From positions 1,178,001 through 1,242,000 of the forward strand of contig NZ_FSRM01000002.1 in NCBI RefSeq assembly GCF_900141745.1: 64,000 nt of DNA, given 5' to 3'. The stretch comes from Paraburkholderia phenazinium. Lineage in GTDB: Bacteria > Pseudomonadota > Gammaproteobacteria > Burkholderiales > Burkholderiaceae. The number at the start of each line of letters is the position of its first letter. Within the stretch, counting starts at the first letter, position 1. This document shows positions 28,714 to 37,530 of the stretch, piece by piece. The position numbers and the translations under genes were made by a program. The notes below the pieces were generated by a model that saw only the letters and a program-made list of their open reading frames with translations, did no database searches and was not told the origin of the DNA.

Positions 28714-29838
28714 TCAGAATGAATGACGCATACCGAGCTGAAAGCCGGTTTCACTCTGTCCAGTCCCTGGCGTCAGGAAGGTGCCCGTCGTGGTTGCCGC
28801 ATCGCCCATTTTGAACTGTGCGGTATGCGAGTTGTTGATCCGCGATGCAACCGCGTAAAGCGTCGTGCTCTTGGATAGCGAGTAGGTCGAAATCAGGCTG
28901 AACTCCTCGGCGTTGTTATGCAGCGAAGAGTCGTCCTGGATATACGCGTAGCCGGCACCTACTGTTAGTGCAGGATTGAACTGGTAGTCGGCAGAAAGGC
29001 TGTAGGTGTTGTGGTAGTTCCCCGGCGTATTGCTGACTGCACCCACAGCCGGATCGAACTTGCCGCCGGGGCTGCCGAGTGCGTTGCCCGTGGTGGCGGA
29101 AACCACGTCATTGGTGCGGAAGAAGCCCACATAGACTTTGCCCGATCCGTAGTTGTAGTTGCCGCCCGCCATCAACTGCTGGACGCGGTTGGTTTGCGTG
29201 GCATTCACCGCGTTCAGGTACGCCACAGCGACGTACACCGGTCCCTGCCAGCTTTGCACTGCCGCCTGGAAGATCCCGTTGCCGCCGGTATTGCCCGCCA
29301 GGCCGCCGAGCGAATAGTGGACTTCGACCTGGGTATGGAAGAAGGTTGGCGCAAAATAGGCGATGTCGTTATCGACCCGTGCCTGCCACTGCGCGAAATT
29401 ATTGAAGCCCGAACCATAGGTGGCCGCGCCGAACGCATCCATATTGCCGCTGTAGAACCACATCGCGGTTTCCTGGCGGCCCACACGGAAGCTACCGAAG
29501 CGGTCATCCGACAATCCAACCCAGGCCTGACGATCGAACATGCGAAACGAGTTCTGTTGTGCACCGGTGCTGGGATCGAAGCCGCCCTCAATGTCGAAGT
29601 TGGCCTTCATGCCGCCACCAAGATCTTCGACCCCCTTCAGGCCGTAGCGGCTGGTGGACAGACCGTTGCTGCCCAACACCGTTAGCGATGTGCTCTTGCC
29701 TCCGACGGTGGACGATTGGTAGCCAATGTAGTTATCCAGCACACCGTAGAGCGTTACGGAAGATTGCGCGAATGCCTGGGGCGACGCGACCACACCTAGC
29801 AATGCACCGGCGGCACCGATCCTGATCAGCTTTTTCAT
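28714..29838 (-). CDS. Gram-negative porin (OmpC-like, Burkholderiales type)
   Basis: 374 residues: signal peptide MKKLIRIGAAGALLGVVASPQAFA, N-terminal strand SSVTLYGVLDNYIGYQSS, the typical SRYGLKGVEDLGGGMKANFDIEGGFDPSTG region, and a C-terminal beta-strand ending in aromatic F (FQLGMRHSF), the outer-membrane assembly signal. A trimeric 16-strand diffusion pore in the outer membrane. Head of the minus-strand group ABM/SBP/MFS/ThDP and downstream of a LysR gene, so probably the entry pore for the same substrate. AAGGAGACCC precedes the ATG. Confidence 0.93.
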   Translation of the reverse strand: MKKLIRIGAAGALLGVVASPQAFAQSSVTLYGVLDNYIGYQSSTVGGKSTSLTVLGSNGLSTSRYGLKGVEDLGGGMKANFDIEGGFDPSTGAQQNSFRMFDRQAWVGLSDDRFGSFRVGRQETAMWFYSGNMDAFGAATYGSGFNNFAQWQARVDNDIAYFAPTFFHTQVEVHYSLGGLAGNTGGNGIFQAAVQSWQGPVYVAVAYLNAVNATQTNRVQQLMAGGNYNYGSGKVYVGFFRTNDVVSATTGNALGSPGGKFDPAVGAVSNTPGNYHNTYSLSADYQFNPALTVGAGYAYIQDDSSLHNNAEEFSLISTYSLSKSTTLYAVASRINNSHTAQFKMGDAATTTGTFLTPGTGQSETGFQLGMRHSF

Positions 29839-30107
29839 TGGGTCTCCTTGAATACTATTATTTTGTTAGTCATGTTTAGTATCGGATCTAACGCCGATTT
29901 ATATTTGTCTTCTCATGCGGGCCGCGCGCATCGCCGTATTGGCTGGCTGAATTCTTGCCGAACGGGTATGTGCTAGCAATACGTTTGACGCATAGCAGCT
30001 ATGAAATTTTGCGGGGTGTGGCTTGCGCGCCCGATTGGCCATACCGGGTAAATACCCGTATATGGCAACACGTTGGCGAGCACGCCGGGCAGCAGGGTCG
30101 CGCGGTA

Positions 30108-31034
30108 TCAGACCAGTGTCGCGCCGGCCCAGGCACCGCTATTCACGAGATGCACGATCTGTTGGCGCACCGTCTCCAGCACCTGGCGCTGGCTAGGGAT
30201 GGGCGGTCTGTTGCGTGCGGAGATGATGGCGACGTCCCGGATGATCTCGGGATTGATGAGCGGCACGGCTTGCAACGTGCCTTTGCGCATTTCCTCTTGC
30301 ACCGATACGAGTGGCAGGATCGTGCAGCCGCAGTTTTCCGCCACCAGTTGCTTGGTGATGTAGACGGAAGCGTCGCACTCCATGCTGAGATTGATGGACC
30401 TGGAAAAGCGGGCCGTCAGCGATTCCGCGAGAACCCTGAGTCCGTGGGGATGCGCGGGCAGAACCAAGGGCACGCTGGCGAGACGTTCAACCGGAAAGCC
30501 TTTGCCGATCGGGCCGAATTCGGGCGGCGCCACAAAATACAACTGCTCGCGCAGAATGACATCCGCGCCCAGCGACGCGTGATTTTCCGGCAGATACACG
30601 ATGGCCGCGTCGATCTCGCCGTTCGCGATCCACTCCCGGATATAGCCGCCCAAGCCCTCCTTGAAGCGCATCTTGATGCCGGGATACTCCTGTTTCAAAG
30701 CCTTGCCGATCGATCCAAACAGGATCTTGGCAATGGTGGGCTGCGCGGCCAGCACGATGCTCGACGGCCCTTGATGCTCCGGCGAAGACAGATCGGCAGT
30801 GGCATGCTCGAGTAATTCCTTGACCTCGGTCGCGTATTTGACCAGACGATGCCCCGGCTCCGTTAGCACGACGCCGCGGCCGCTGCGATAGAACAGACGG
30901 ATATTCAACTCCGCCTCGAGGGTCGAGATTTTCCGGCTCAAAGCCGATTGCGACAGGCCGACTTCAATGGCCGCTCGCGAGAAATTGCCGCTGGTCGCCA
31001 CGCTGAGAAACATCAATAGATCTTCGGAGGTCAT
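30108..31034 (-). CDS. LysR-family regulator upstream of the porin/transport group
   Basis: 308 residues. N-terminal helix-turn-helix (DLLMFLSVATSGNFSRAAIEVGLSQSALSRKISTLEAELNIRLF) and a full effector domain (SSIVLAAQPTIAKILFGS ...). It belongs to the NAC/Cbl-like style with a YRSGRGVVLTEPG linker. The porin starts 270 bp downstream on the same strand with an AT-rich spacer between (29840-29930), the likely target promoter. ATG at 31034 with a weak site. Confidence 0.9.
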   Translation of the reverse strand: MTSEDLLMFLSVATSGNFSRAAIEVGLSQSALSRKISTLEAELNIRLFYRSGRGVVLTEPGHRLVKYATEVKELLEHATADLSSPEHQGPSSIVLAAQPTIAKILFGSIGKALKQEYPGIKMRFKEGLGGYIREWIANGEIDAAIVYLPENHASLGADVILREQLYFVAPPEFGPIGKGFPVERLASVPLVLPAHPHGLRVLAESLTARFSRSINLSMECDASVYITKQLVAENCGCTILPLVSVQEEMRKGTLQAVPLINPEIIRDVAIISARNRPPIPSQRQVLETVRQQIVHLVNSGAWAGATLV

Positions 31035-31386
31035 CTTGCAGTCCCGGTCAAACGCATGCCTTCCACCTGCTTCCTCCTGCTGGTGCGCGCGTGTCGGTGT
31101 GTGCGCTTAGGCGTCGTCGGACATAGTTGCATGATCGTGGAAATCTCACACTTAGCTTTCACCCGATATGATGCGGCGGGGCGACGGTAGCCCTAAGGGT
31201 TTGCGCCAGGTCTTAGGTCAACGAAGGGAATATATGGCGGCTTTGCCATTCCAGTGACAGCTTGCCGCCATGAATGCTGCGCCGCCCACGCGTCATTTGC
31301 AAAGCGTGCGTATTATCATCGACTCGCGATCGCGGTTCGCGATCGGACCTGCTGGGGAAACAGAACAACCGAAGGGAATTCTGCTC
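31035..31386. other. Divergent spacer between lysR and esterase genes
   Basis: 352 bases with no supported gene. The esterase frame can be read upstream to 31270, but its signal peptide and the GAAGGGAATT ribosome site place the start at 31387. An inverted repeat of the form CGATCGCGG..CGCGATCG occurs near 31326-31346 and could be an operator; nothing else stands out. Confidence 0.4.
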
Positions 31387-32931
31387 ATGATCAACGTCAT
31401 TCGGACGGCAGTTTTCATCGTGCTTGCGATGCTCACGCTCGACGCATTTGCGGCGCCGCTGGTTCAAACCCAAAGCGGCGAATTGAGCGGCGCCACGGAG
31501 GGGCATGTCCTCTCCTTCAAGGGCATTCCTTACGCGGCGCCACCGGTTGGCCCGCTGCGGTGGACTCCACCCGCGCCGCCGACGGCCTGGCAGGGTGTGC
31601 GCGACGCCACGAAGTTCGGCGCCAGTTGCGAACAGCCGCGGCGCAATTCGAAAGCGGTCATTCCCTGGACTGCGGAATATCTCGCCGATCCGCCGTTTAG
31701 CGAGGACTGTCTGTTCCTGAACGTCTGGACTCCCACGCTGCGTCCTGCGGGCAAGCTGCCGGTCATGGTATGGATTCACGGCGGCGGCTTTTCGGAAGGC
31801 TCGGGCGCAGTGCCGGTTTACCGGGGCGATCATCTTGCGCAAAAGGGCGTTGTGGTTGTCACGATCAACTATCGGATGGGCCTGTTCGGCTTTCTCGCGG
31901 ATAAATTGCTCGATGCCGAGCAAGGCAGTTCGGGCGAGTACGGCATGATGGATCAGGTCGCCGCGTTGCAATGGGTCAAGGCCAATATCGCGAGCTTCGG
32001 CGGCGATCCGGCCCAGGTGACGATAGAAGGGCAGTCGGCCGGCGCGATCTCGGTCCATCATCTGCTCGCCGCGCCGTCGGCCGAAGGGCTGTTTGCGCGC
32101 GCGATTGCAGAAAGCAACTCGTGGGGCGATACGACGCTCATCCCGCGTGAGCGCGCCGAAGCGGTTGGCGACAAACTCTCTGGTCTGAGCGGCGCAACGA
32201 CGCTCGAGGCGCTTCGCGCGCTCTCTGCGGATCAGCTTCTCGCATTGCAGACGGATCCGCGTTTGGGCGATCACGTGCGCTTCTTCCCTGTCGACGATGG
32301 CAAATTCATTCCTGAAGGGACGAAGGAGCGGACTGATGTGCCGGTACTGCTCGGGTCTAACCATGACGAAGCTAGCGCCTTTAGCCCGACGTGGCAGATC
32401 AGCACGACCCAGGCTTACCAGGCAATGCTTGGCGATCGTTTCGCACCGGTGTCTGCGCGTTTTGCTGCGCTGTATCCAGTGAAAAGCGATGCAGACGTAT
32501 CGGCGACGGTGCGGCGGTTATTGGCGGATTCTGCTTCGGCAGGGGTGATTGCATGGTCGCAGGGGCGCGACGGCCAGGCGGCACCTGCGTATGGCTATCG
32601 CTACACGCATCCGGAACCGGGCCCGCTTGCCAAGCGCTTTGCGACGTTTCATAGCTCAGAGGTGCCGTACGTATTCGGCACGCTGGAGTATGGTCATCGG
32701 CCGTTCACTGCGAAGGACCGGGAGATTTCGCATCAACTTCAGTCTTACTGGGTCAACTTCATTCGCACCGGCAATCCGAACGGGCCGGGTCTGATGACCT
32801 GGCCGCAGCTCGATAGCGGCAACTTCATGCAGTTGGGTGACAAGCAGGCAGTCACACCGTTGCTGTCGAAGGAGCAGCGTGATGCGTTTAGCGACTGGCT
32901 AGCGGCGGGTGGGCGGATAGGCTTGTTCTAA
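31387..32931 (+). CDS. Exported type-B carboxylesterase
   Basis: 514 residues. Signal peptide MINVIRTAVFIVLAMLTLDAFA, then an alpha/beta hydrolase of the cholinesterase/type-B carboxylesterase family: FKGIPYAAPPVGPLRW, EDCLFLNVWTP, oxyanion hole HGGGFSEGSG, nucleophile in G-Q-S-A-G-A, acid in NHDEASAF and His in FHSSEVPYVFG. All catalytic residues are present. It cleaves carboxylic esters outside the cytosol; the natural ester is unknown. It is convergent with the PrpD-like gene and a relative lies at 34468-36177. Confidence 0.9.
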   Translation: MINVIRTAVFIVLAMLTLDAFAAPLVQTQSGELSGATEGHVLSFKGIPYAAPPVGPLRWTPPAPPTAWQGVRDATKFGASCEQPRRNSKAVIPWTAEYLADPPFSEDCLFLNVWTPTLRPAGKLPVMVWIHGGGFSEGSGAVPVYRGDHLAQKGVVVVTINYRMGLFGFLADKLLDAEQGSSGEYGMMDQVAALQWVKANIASFGGDPAQVTIEGQSAGAISVHHLLAAPSAEGLFARAIAESNSWGDTTLIPRERAEAVGDKLSGLSGATTLEALRALSADQLLALQTDPRLGDHVRFFPVDDGKFIPEGTKERTDVPVLLGSNHDEASAFSPTWQISTTQAYQAMLGDRFAPVSARFAALYPVKSDADVSATVRRLLADSASAGVIAWSQGRDGQAAPAYGYRYTHPEPGPLAKRFATFHSSEVPYVFGTLEYGHRPFTAKDREISHQLQSYWVNFIRTGNPNGPGLMTWPQLDSGNFMQLGDKQAVTPLLSKEQRDAFSDWLAAGGRIGLF

Positions 32932-32957
32932 AGAGGACCGCCGTTAGCGCCGTTCGG

Positions 32958-34409
32958 TCACGTCGTGATCAACGGGCGCAACTGGCGGATGTTGTCCAGC
33001 GTCTCCAGCCTGTTGATCCGCTCGATGAGCTGTTCCGTTCTGGCAGCCCCGAGGACCGGAGCCATCAGGTCACGCGCTTTCGCGCTAACGGCCTCGGTGC
33101 TGAGCGGATTCTCCTTGGTGCCGGGCGGGAACCTGGTGAAATGCTCGACGGTTCGTCCGTCGGTCGTCGTGACCTGAACGATTCCGCCACGCGGTGCGGC
33201 CGGGTCCATCAGAGCAGCGTCCGGCACAACGGTGATTTTCGAACGTTGCGCAAGAATGCGCGGATCGTGCATCAGCGCGACATCGTGGCTGTCGGCAAAC
33301 GAGACCGCGCCCTTAACGAGCGCGACCGCAACCAGATGCTGGCAATTGACGTCTGGCATGGCACTTTCACCTACGATGCCCTCAGCATCGGTAGGAATCT
33401 TGACGACAATGCTGCGGACATTGTCCGGGGTAAGACCGTATTGCTTGCGCAACGTGAGGAATGCGTCCAACGGCGACTGGATCGGATAGCCCACCGAATA
33501 GGTCTTGATTGCCGTCTCGGTGACGTAAAACCGGCTGCCGAGTCCGTCGAGCATCGCTTCCGGCTTGGGATCGGTGGATAGCGCGATGAAGAGGTTATTC
33601 GCGCCGTCGAGCACATCGTTGACGCCCGTCATGCCCGCCTGCACCATCGTGACCGCTGTGACGCCATTGCGTGCGCCCATGCCGGCAAAGTCGAATGCCT
33701 TCTCGATGTGGTCCTTGTCCTTCACCCAACTCCAGAGTCCGGACACCTGCTGGGACGAATAGGAAATGGCATAGCGCATGCCTTGCTCGTCGAGCTGCGC
33801 GAGAGATGCGGCGGCGCCGAGCGCCCCGAAAGTGGAGGCCGTGCCCTCGGCGCTACGATGCGAGCCGCGCACCAGATCGGGTCCAAGCGCCATCAACAGG
33901 CGGCATGCAAGGTCGTACCCGAGCGCCACCGCGCGAATCAGATCCTGGCCGCTACGGCCCTCGTATTCACCCATTGCTAGCGCGGCAGGAACGACCGAGC
34001 TGCCGGGGTGCGCCTTGGTGACGGGTTCGAAGTCGTCGGTCTCGTCGGAGTGGGCGCACATCGCATTGGCGAGTGCCGCGTTGACCGTCGTCGTGCGAAA
34101 GCGTGCGCCAATCACGGATGCTTGCGGTGTGCCCCCTAGTTCCTGCACGTACTTCACGGCCAACTCGCCTGGCCTCATGCGCGAGCCGGACACCATTGCG
34201 CCGAAGGTGTCGAGGATACGGTGCTTGCATTCCACCACGACCTGCTCAGGCAGCGCATTGTCGCGAGCCGCAGTCATATAGCGCGCAAGCCGGCCCGTTA
34301 TATCAGCGTCTTCTGCCGCAAACAGGCGCACAGGAGATACCGCCATTGCGGCGACGGCACCGGCGTATTGAAGCACGCGCCGGCGCGTCACCGTTCGATC
34401 TTCTGACAT
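32958..34409 (-). CDS. Tat-exported MmgE/PrpD family protein
   Basis: 483 residues. The N-terminus carries a twin-arginine signal (T-V-T-R-R-R-V-L-Q then AGAVAAMAVSPVRLFAA), followed by a complete MmgE/PrpD fold: LARYMTAARDNALPEQVV, HRILDTFGAMVSGS, NALANAMCAHSDETDDFEPVTKAHPGSSVVPAALAMGE, KTYSVGYPIQSPLDAFL. The family includes 2-methylcitrate dehydratase and iminodisuccinate epimerase, normally cytosolic. Export through Tat and flanking by two exported esterases suggest a periplasmic lyase or isomerase acting on an ester-derived acid. Substrate unknown. Confidence 0.85.
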   Translation of the reverse strand: MSEDRTVTRRRVLQYAGAVAAMAVSPVRLFAAEDADITGRLARYMTAARDNALPEQVVVECKHRILDTFGAMVSGSRMRPGELAVKYVQELGGTPQASVIGARFRTTTVNAALANAMCAHSDETDDFEPVTKAHPGSSVVPAALAMGEYEGRSGQDLIRAVALGYDLACRLLMALGPDLVRGSHRSAEGTASTFGALGAAASLAQLDEQGMRYAISYSSQQVSGLWSWVKDKDHIEKAFDFAGMGARNGVTAVTMVQAGMTGVNDVLDGANNLFIALSTDPKPEAMLDGLGSRFYVTETAIKTYSVGYPIQSPLDAFLTLRKQYGLTPDNVRSIVVKIPTDAEGIVGESAMPDVNCQHLVAVALVKGAVSFADSHDVALMHDPRILAQRSKITVVPDAALMDPAAPRGGIVQVTTTDGRTVEHFTRFPPGTKENPLSTEAVSAKARDLMAPVLGAARTEQLIERINRLETLDNIRQLRPLITT

Positions 34410-34467
34410 GCAGTCCTCACTTCATCGTCGTGGCCGGCAAATCGTTTTGGCAAGCCGGCTGATTGAT

Positions 34468-36177
34468 TTATTGCATCGAGGCCCAGAAGGCGCAGTGATG
34501 CTCGTTGCTGTAAGCGTCGCCCGATACGATTTCAGTAGCGCCGCCCGCTAACAGACCGAGCCGTTGCGTCTTGGTCGTATCGTAGCGAGGCCAGTTCGGT
34601 TGTGACGCCGTGTTGGGATCACCGGCTCGCGCAAAGCTGGCCCAGTAATTCATCATCATGTGCGACAGCTTTGTTTGTGCGCTGGTAAGCGGCAGATAAC
34701 CGCTCGACTGCCCCGCGGAGACTGGCGTGGACGCGTCGCCGCGCCAGATGTACTGAAGTTCGGACGAGTGCGCGGCGCCAATCTCAAACGACGGCGTGAT
34801 CACCATGTAGGGTGTATGCGGTGCCGTTTCGTCGCGGAACTCGTAGGTGTAAGTGGGCACCCAGGCCGACAGCGCGTCTTCGACCGGAACCGAGCCGCAC
34901 GCAAAGCGCGAATCGGTTTGCACCGCGGCGAGCGCGACCCCTGGCGCCGGATACGCGGAGAGCGGATACTCGTTGAGCACGCGGTCTGCCTTGTCGCCTT
35001 CCATAGTGCGCACGTTCGACACATAGGTTTCAGGCGTTACCGGTTGGCGGACCATGTCGTTGCCTTCGTAGACAAACACGCGGGTCTCGTGGCGCACATT
35101 GCCGATGAGCACGGGTACGCGATTGAATTTACCCGAGTGGAACGCATCGAGTACCGGCACAGGCTGAGCCTCCCCGCCGACTACGGGGCGCCAGTTCAGA
35201 TTGGTTTTCGCTTGTGCGTCGATGATCTGAGCCGGCGTCTTCTGCCGTAGACAGGCTAGCTGGCTTGCAGGATCCGCGCAGCCGATCGCTTCGGCAAACG
35301 ACTTGCCATGCGCAGCAGCGGTGTCATGGCTGATGATCGCGCAGTCGCCGATGCTCTCGATGACCGCCCGGTTGAATAGGCCCGCAGCGGCTGGCGACGC
35401 GAGCAGCCAGCAGACCGAGCCTGCGCCAGCCGATTGCCCCCCGATCGTGACATTGTTGGCGTCGCCGCCGAATGCGCCGATGTTTTGCTTGACCCATTGC
35501 AACGCGCGGATTTTGTCGAGATCGCCATAGTCGCCGCTCGATTGACCATCCGAGGATTCCGTGTCGAGGGCGGGCAGCGAGAGGTAGCCGAGTGCGCCAA
35601 GCCGGTAGTCGACCGTTACGACGATATTTCCGTGCGACACGATCTGTACGGGTTGCATGTCGGTGCTTGCCCCGTTGATCCATCCGCCGCCGTGGAACCA
35701 GACGATTACGGGCAGACGCGCATCCACATGACGCGGTTTCCAGACGTTCAGGTAGAGACAGTCTTCATTCCAGCTCGCCGCGTTGCCGGGGCGCCAGAAC
35801 ACGGCCGCCTGTACGCATGCATTGCCGGGTTGGGTGGCGTCGCGAACGCCGGTCCATGCGATCGCGGGTTGCGGTGCGCGCCATCGCATATCGCCGACCG
35901 GCGGCGCTGCGTAAGGAATCCCTTGATAGACATCGACGATGCCATGCGTGCTGCCGCGCAGGGCGCCTTCGCTGGTTTTGATCACCACAGCTTCGGCGGT
36001 CGCCGTGCTGTTGCCGGCAGCTTGCGTGGCCGTGGCGGCCAGCATCAGCGTGCAGGCAACGCAGGCCACGCAGGCAACGTGGCTCACGATGGCGACACAC
36101 CGGGTCAGGAAATTTCCAAGCGGACCGCGACTGTTCGAACTCAGGCGCGCACGAAAAGCGTTAGTGTCATTCGACAT
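34468..36177 (-). CDS. Second exported type-B carboxylesterase
   Basis: 569 residues from the ATG at 36177 (GGAGACGAGTCAGC upstream); a longer frame to 36513 has no support. The signal region is unusual: a long basic N-terminus then V-A-C-V-A-C-V-A-C-T-L, a short repeat also visible in the DNA. The catalytic domain has EDCLYLNVWKP, HGGGWINGAS, the nucleophile in G-Q-S-A-G-A, Glu in RHETRVF and His in AHSSELQYIWRG. Same family as the enzyme at 31387-32931 but clearly diverged. Shares its strand with the PrpD-like gene 58 bp downstream, so the two may be co-transcribed. Confidence 0.88.
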   Translation of the reverse strand: MSNDTNAFRARLSSNSRGPLGNFLTRCVAIVSHVACVACVACTLMLAATATQAAGNSTATAEAVVIKTSEGALRGSTHGIVDVYQGIPYAAPPVGDMRWRAPQPAIAWTGVRDATQPGNACVQAAVFWRPGNAASWNEDCLYLNVWKPRHVDARLPVIVWFHGGGWINGASTDMQPVQIVSHGNIVVTVDYRLGALGYLSLPALDTESSDGQSSGDYGDLDKIRALQWVKQNIGAFGGDANNVTIGGQSAGAGSVCWLLASPAAAGLFNRAVIESIGDCAIISHDTAAAHGKSFAEAIGCADPASQLACLRQKTPAQIIDAQAKTNLNWRPVVGGEAQPVPVLDAFHSGKFNRVPVLIGNVRHETRVFVYEGNDMVRQPVTPETYVSNVRTMEGDKADRVLNEYPLSAYPAPGVALAAVQTDSRFACGSVPVEDALSAWVPTYTYEFRDETAPHTPYMVITPSFEIGAAHSSELQYIWRGDASTPVSAGQSSGYLPLTSAQTKLSHMMMNYWASFARAGDPNTASQPNWPRYDTTKTQRLGLLAGGATEIVSGDAYSNEHHCAFWASMQ

Positions 36178-36527
36178 GCTGACTCGTCTCCTCTGAAGGT
36201 CGTTCCTCGGGCATACGGTGTGCCGCGTGGTGGGCGTCTTCGCGATTCGCTGCCTTCGTGCCCACGTCGTTCTCGCTGATTCCTCAGTTGAATGATACCC
36301 GGGCCGTGAAAAAGCGGCGGCCGAACGAACAGGCGAGACCTTCGCCCAGCGTTGCTCGGACTGTTCGGCCCAGGTGTCTGTCAACGGCGCACTGTTGTCA
36401 CCCTCCCTGTCTGGCCATGAACAACACCCCACTCGACGCTGCCCGCCTGGACCGAGGCCGGGACAACGTGGCCTTTCCCTTGTGCGGCAAGGCGCTGGGG
36501 CCCAATTGCACACGTTGACTGCTCGCC
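36178..36527. other. Spacer upstream of the tandem peptide genes
   Basis: About 350 bases without a gene. It separates the leftward esterase from the rightward peptide operon and should hold the esterase promoter and upstream activator sites for the sigma54 promoter at 36528. Degenerate copies of the TGTTGG/CCAACA motif (TGTTGT at 36393, ACAACA at 36419) are present, weaker than those upstream of other peptide genes. Confidence 0.4.
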
Positions 36528-36543
36528 TGGCACACCCTATGCA
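36528..36543 (+). promoter_or_regulatory. Sigma54 (-24/-12) promoter of the tandem peptide operon
   Basis: TGGCAC-ACCCT-ATGCA matches the sigma54 consensus TGGCAC-N5-TTGCA at ten of eleven defined positions and has the obligatory GG-N10-GC spacing. The first peptide ATG is 72 bases after the GC. Together with the similar element at 49967 it ties the peptide genes to the sigma54 activator encoded at 59867-61159. Confidence 0.75.
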
Positions 36544-36613
36544 TTAGCTGGTGTGAGCGCGACACCCGATGCTCACTTAACGTAACCCGCATAACACTTT
36601 AGGAGTATTAACC

Positions 36614-36871
36614 ATGAAATCGACTCTCATGATCAAGGATCTGCCGATCGCCGAAGAACTCGACAGCAAGGCAATGTCAGCCGTGCGTGGCGGTAGCGCA
36701 ATCTCCATCGTCGGCGGCAATGGCCAGAACGTGGTCGGCGGCGGCGGCTTTGCCAGCCCGACGACGGGTATCCAGGTTGGACCGGCCGTCAACACGGTCG
36801 ATGCAAGCTCGCATCTCAACCTGAGCCTCCCCACCATCCAGAATTTCGGTGGCACCCAGCTGGTTGTCTAA
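36614..36871 (+). CDS. GG-leader peptide 1 (tandem set)
   Basis: 85 residues; ATG after TTTAGGAGTATTAACC. The N-terminal 27 residues form a double-glycine leader (I-K-D-L-P, E-E-L-D, K-A-M-S-A-V-R-G-G) of the kind cut by C39 peptidases of ABC exporters. The predicted mature part is about 58 residues with no Cys, rich in Gly, Asn, Ser, Thr, with GGNGQNVVGGGGFASPTTG and a C-terminal half of alternating polar/apolar residues ending QNFGGTQLVV. It is nearly identical to peptide 2. The likely exporter is the C39-ABC/HlyD/NodT system at 50407-59870. Function unknown: bacteriocin-like, signalling or self-assembling surface peptide are all possible. Confidence 0.85.
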   Translation: MKSTLMIKDLPIAEELDSKAMSAVRGGSAISIVGGNGQNVVGGGGFASPTTGIQVGPAVNTVDASSHLNLSLPTIQNFGGTQLVV

Positions 36872-36882
36872 ACAATGTGCGT

Positions 36883-36904
36883 GCCAACCCCACGACGGGG
36901 TGGC
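36883..36904 (+). repeat. Hairpin between peptide genes 1 and 2
   Basis: GCCAACCCC (36883) and GGGGTGGC (ending 36904) form a strong stem around ACGAC. It starts 12 bases after the peptide 1 stop. Equivalent hairpins follow peptides 2 and 3, suggesting transcript stabilisation, processing or partial termination that sets the dosage of each peptide. Confidence 0.6.
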
Positions 36905-36934
36905 CACATCAATCTTTTCTCCAAGGAGTTAATC

Positions 36935-37195
36935 ATGCACTCGAACCTCATGATCAAAGATCTGCCCATCGCCGAAGAACTCGACAGCAAGGCAATGTCC
37001 GCCGTACGTGGTGGCAGCGCCATCGCTGTGGTCGGCGGCAATACCCAGAACGTGGTTGGCGGCGGCGGCTTTGCCAGCCCGACGACGGGCCTGCAGATCG
37101 GGCCGGCCGTCAACACGACCGACGCGAGTTCGCATCTCAACCTGAGCATCCCCACGGTCCAGAACTTTGGCGGCTTGCAAGGCGTATTGCTGTAA
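36935..37195 (+). CDS. GG-leader peptide 2 (tandem set)
   Basis: 86 residues from the ATG at 36935, eight bases behind AAGGAG. The leader differs from that of peptide 1 only at residues 2 and 4 and ends in AVRGG at 26-27. The 59-residue core keeps GGGGFASPTTG, DASSHLNLS and QNFGG but varies at about a dozen positions, mostly conservative (I/V/L, T/S), and ends LQGVLL. No Cys. A recent tandem duplication of peptide 1 is evident at the DNA level. Confidence 0.85.
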   Translation: MHSNLMIKDLPIAEELDSKAMSAVRGGSAIAVVGGNTQNVVGGGGFASPTTGLQIGPAVNTTDASSHLNLSIPTVQNFGGLQGVLL

Positions 37196-37204
37196 CAGGT
37201 GCGC

Positions 37205-37230
37205 GCGTCACCCTTCGCGGAGGGTGACGC
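37205..37230 (+). repeat. Perfect 10-bp hairpin between peptide genes 2 and 3
   Basis: GCGTCACCCT (37205-37214) and AGGGTGACGC (37221-37230) are exact complements around TCGCGG. It lies 10 bases after the peptide 2 stop and 27 bases before the peptide 3 start, with no T-run, so RNA stabilisation or processing is more likely than simple termination. Confidence 0.65.
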
Positions 37231-37257
37231 CCGTCCGCTCAACTCCAGGAGTCAGTC

Positions 37258-37518
37258 ATGCAATCGACCCTTATGATCAGAGATCTGCCCGTTAGCGAAC
37301 AACTTGACCGCAAGGGCATGTCCGCTATTCGCGGTGGCAGCGCACTCGCCGGCGTCGGCGGAAACTACGGCAACGTGTTCGGCGGCGGCGGCTTTGCCAG
37401 CCCCACCATCGGTATCCAGGTTGGGCCGATCGTGACGACCACCGACGCGAGCCAGCATGTCAACGTTAGCATTCCGAACATCCAGAATTTCGGCGGCTAT
37501 CAGCTAAACGCGCTGTAA
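37258..37518 (+). CDS. GG-leader peptide 3 (tandem set)
   Basis: 86 residues; ATG behind CCAGGAGTCAGTC. The leader (I-R-D-L-P-V-S-E-Q-L-D-R-K-G-M-S-A-I-R-G-G) is diverged from peptides 1 and 2 but keeps every consensus position. The core has GGNYGNVFGGGGFASPTIG, DASQHVNVSIPNIQNFGGYQLNAL. Conservation of GGGGFASPT, DASxHxNxS and QNFGG across three copies, while flanks vary, points to selection on the core, not just the leader. Confidence 0.85.
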   Translation: MQSTLMIRDLPVSEQLDRKGMSAIRGGSALAGVGGNYGNVFGGGGFASPTIGIQVGPIVTTTDASQHVNVSIPNIQNFGGYQLNAL

Positions 37519-37530
37519 TGGTCCGCGGTA

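Noticed and set aside
36040..36080. Short repeat in the DNA encoding V-A-C-V-A-C-V-A-C as a mobile or regulatory repeat
   Set aside because: It is inside the signal-peptide region of the esterase and is explained by coding for a hydrophobic Ala/Val/Cys stretch.
36614..37518. Lanthipeptide, sactipeptide or microcin precursors
   Set aside because: The cores have no Cys and there is no lanthionine synthetase, radical SAM or YcaO gene in the window.
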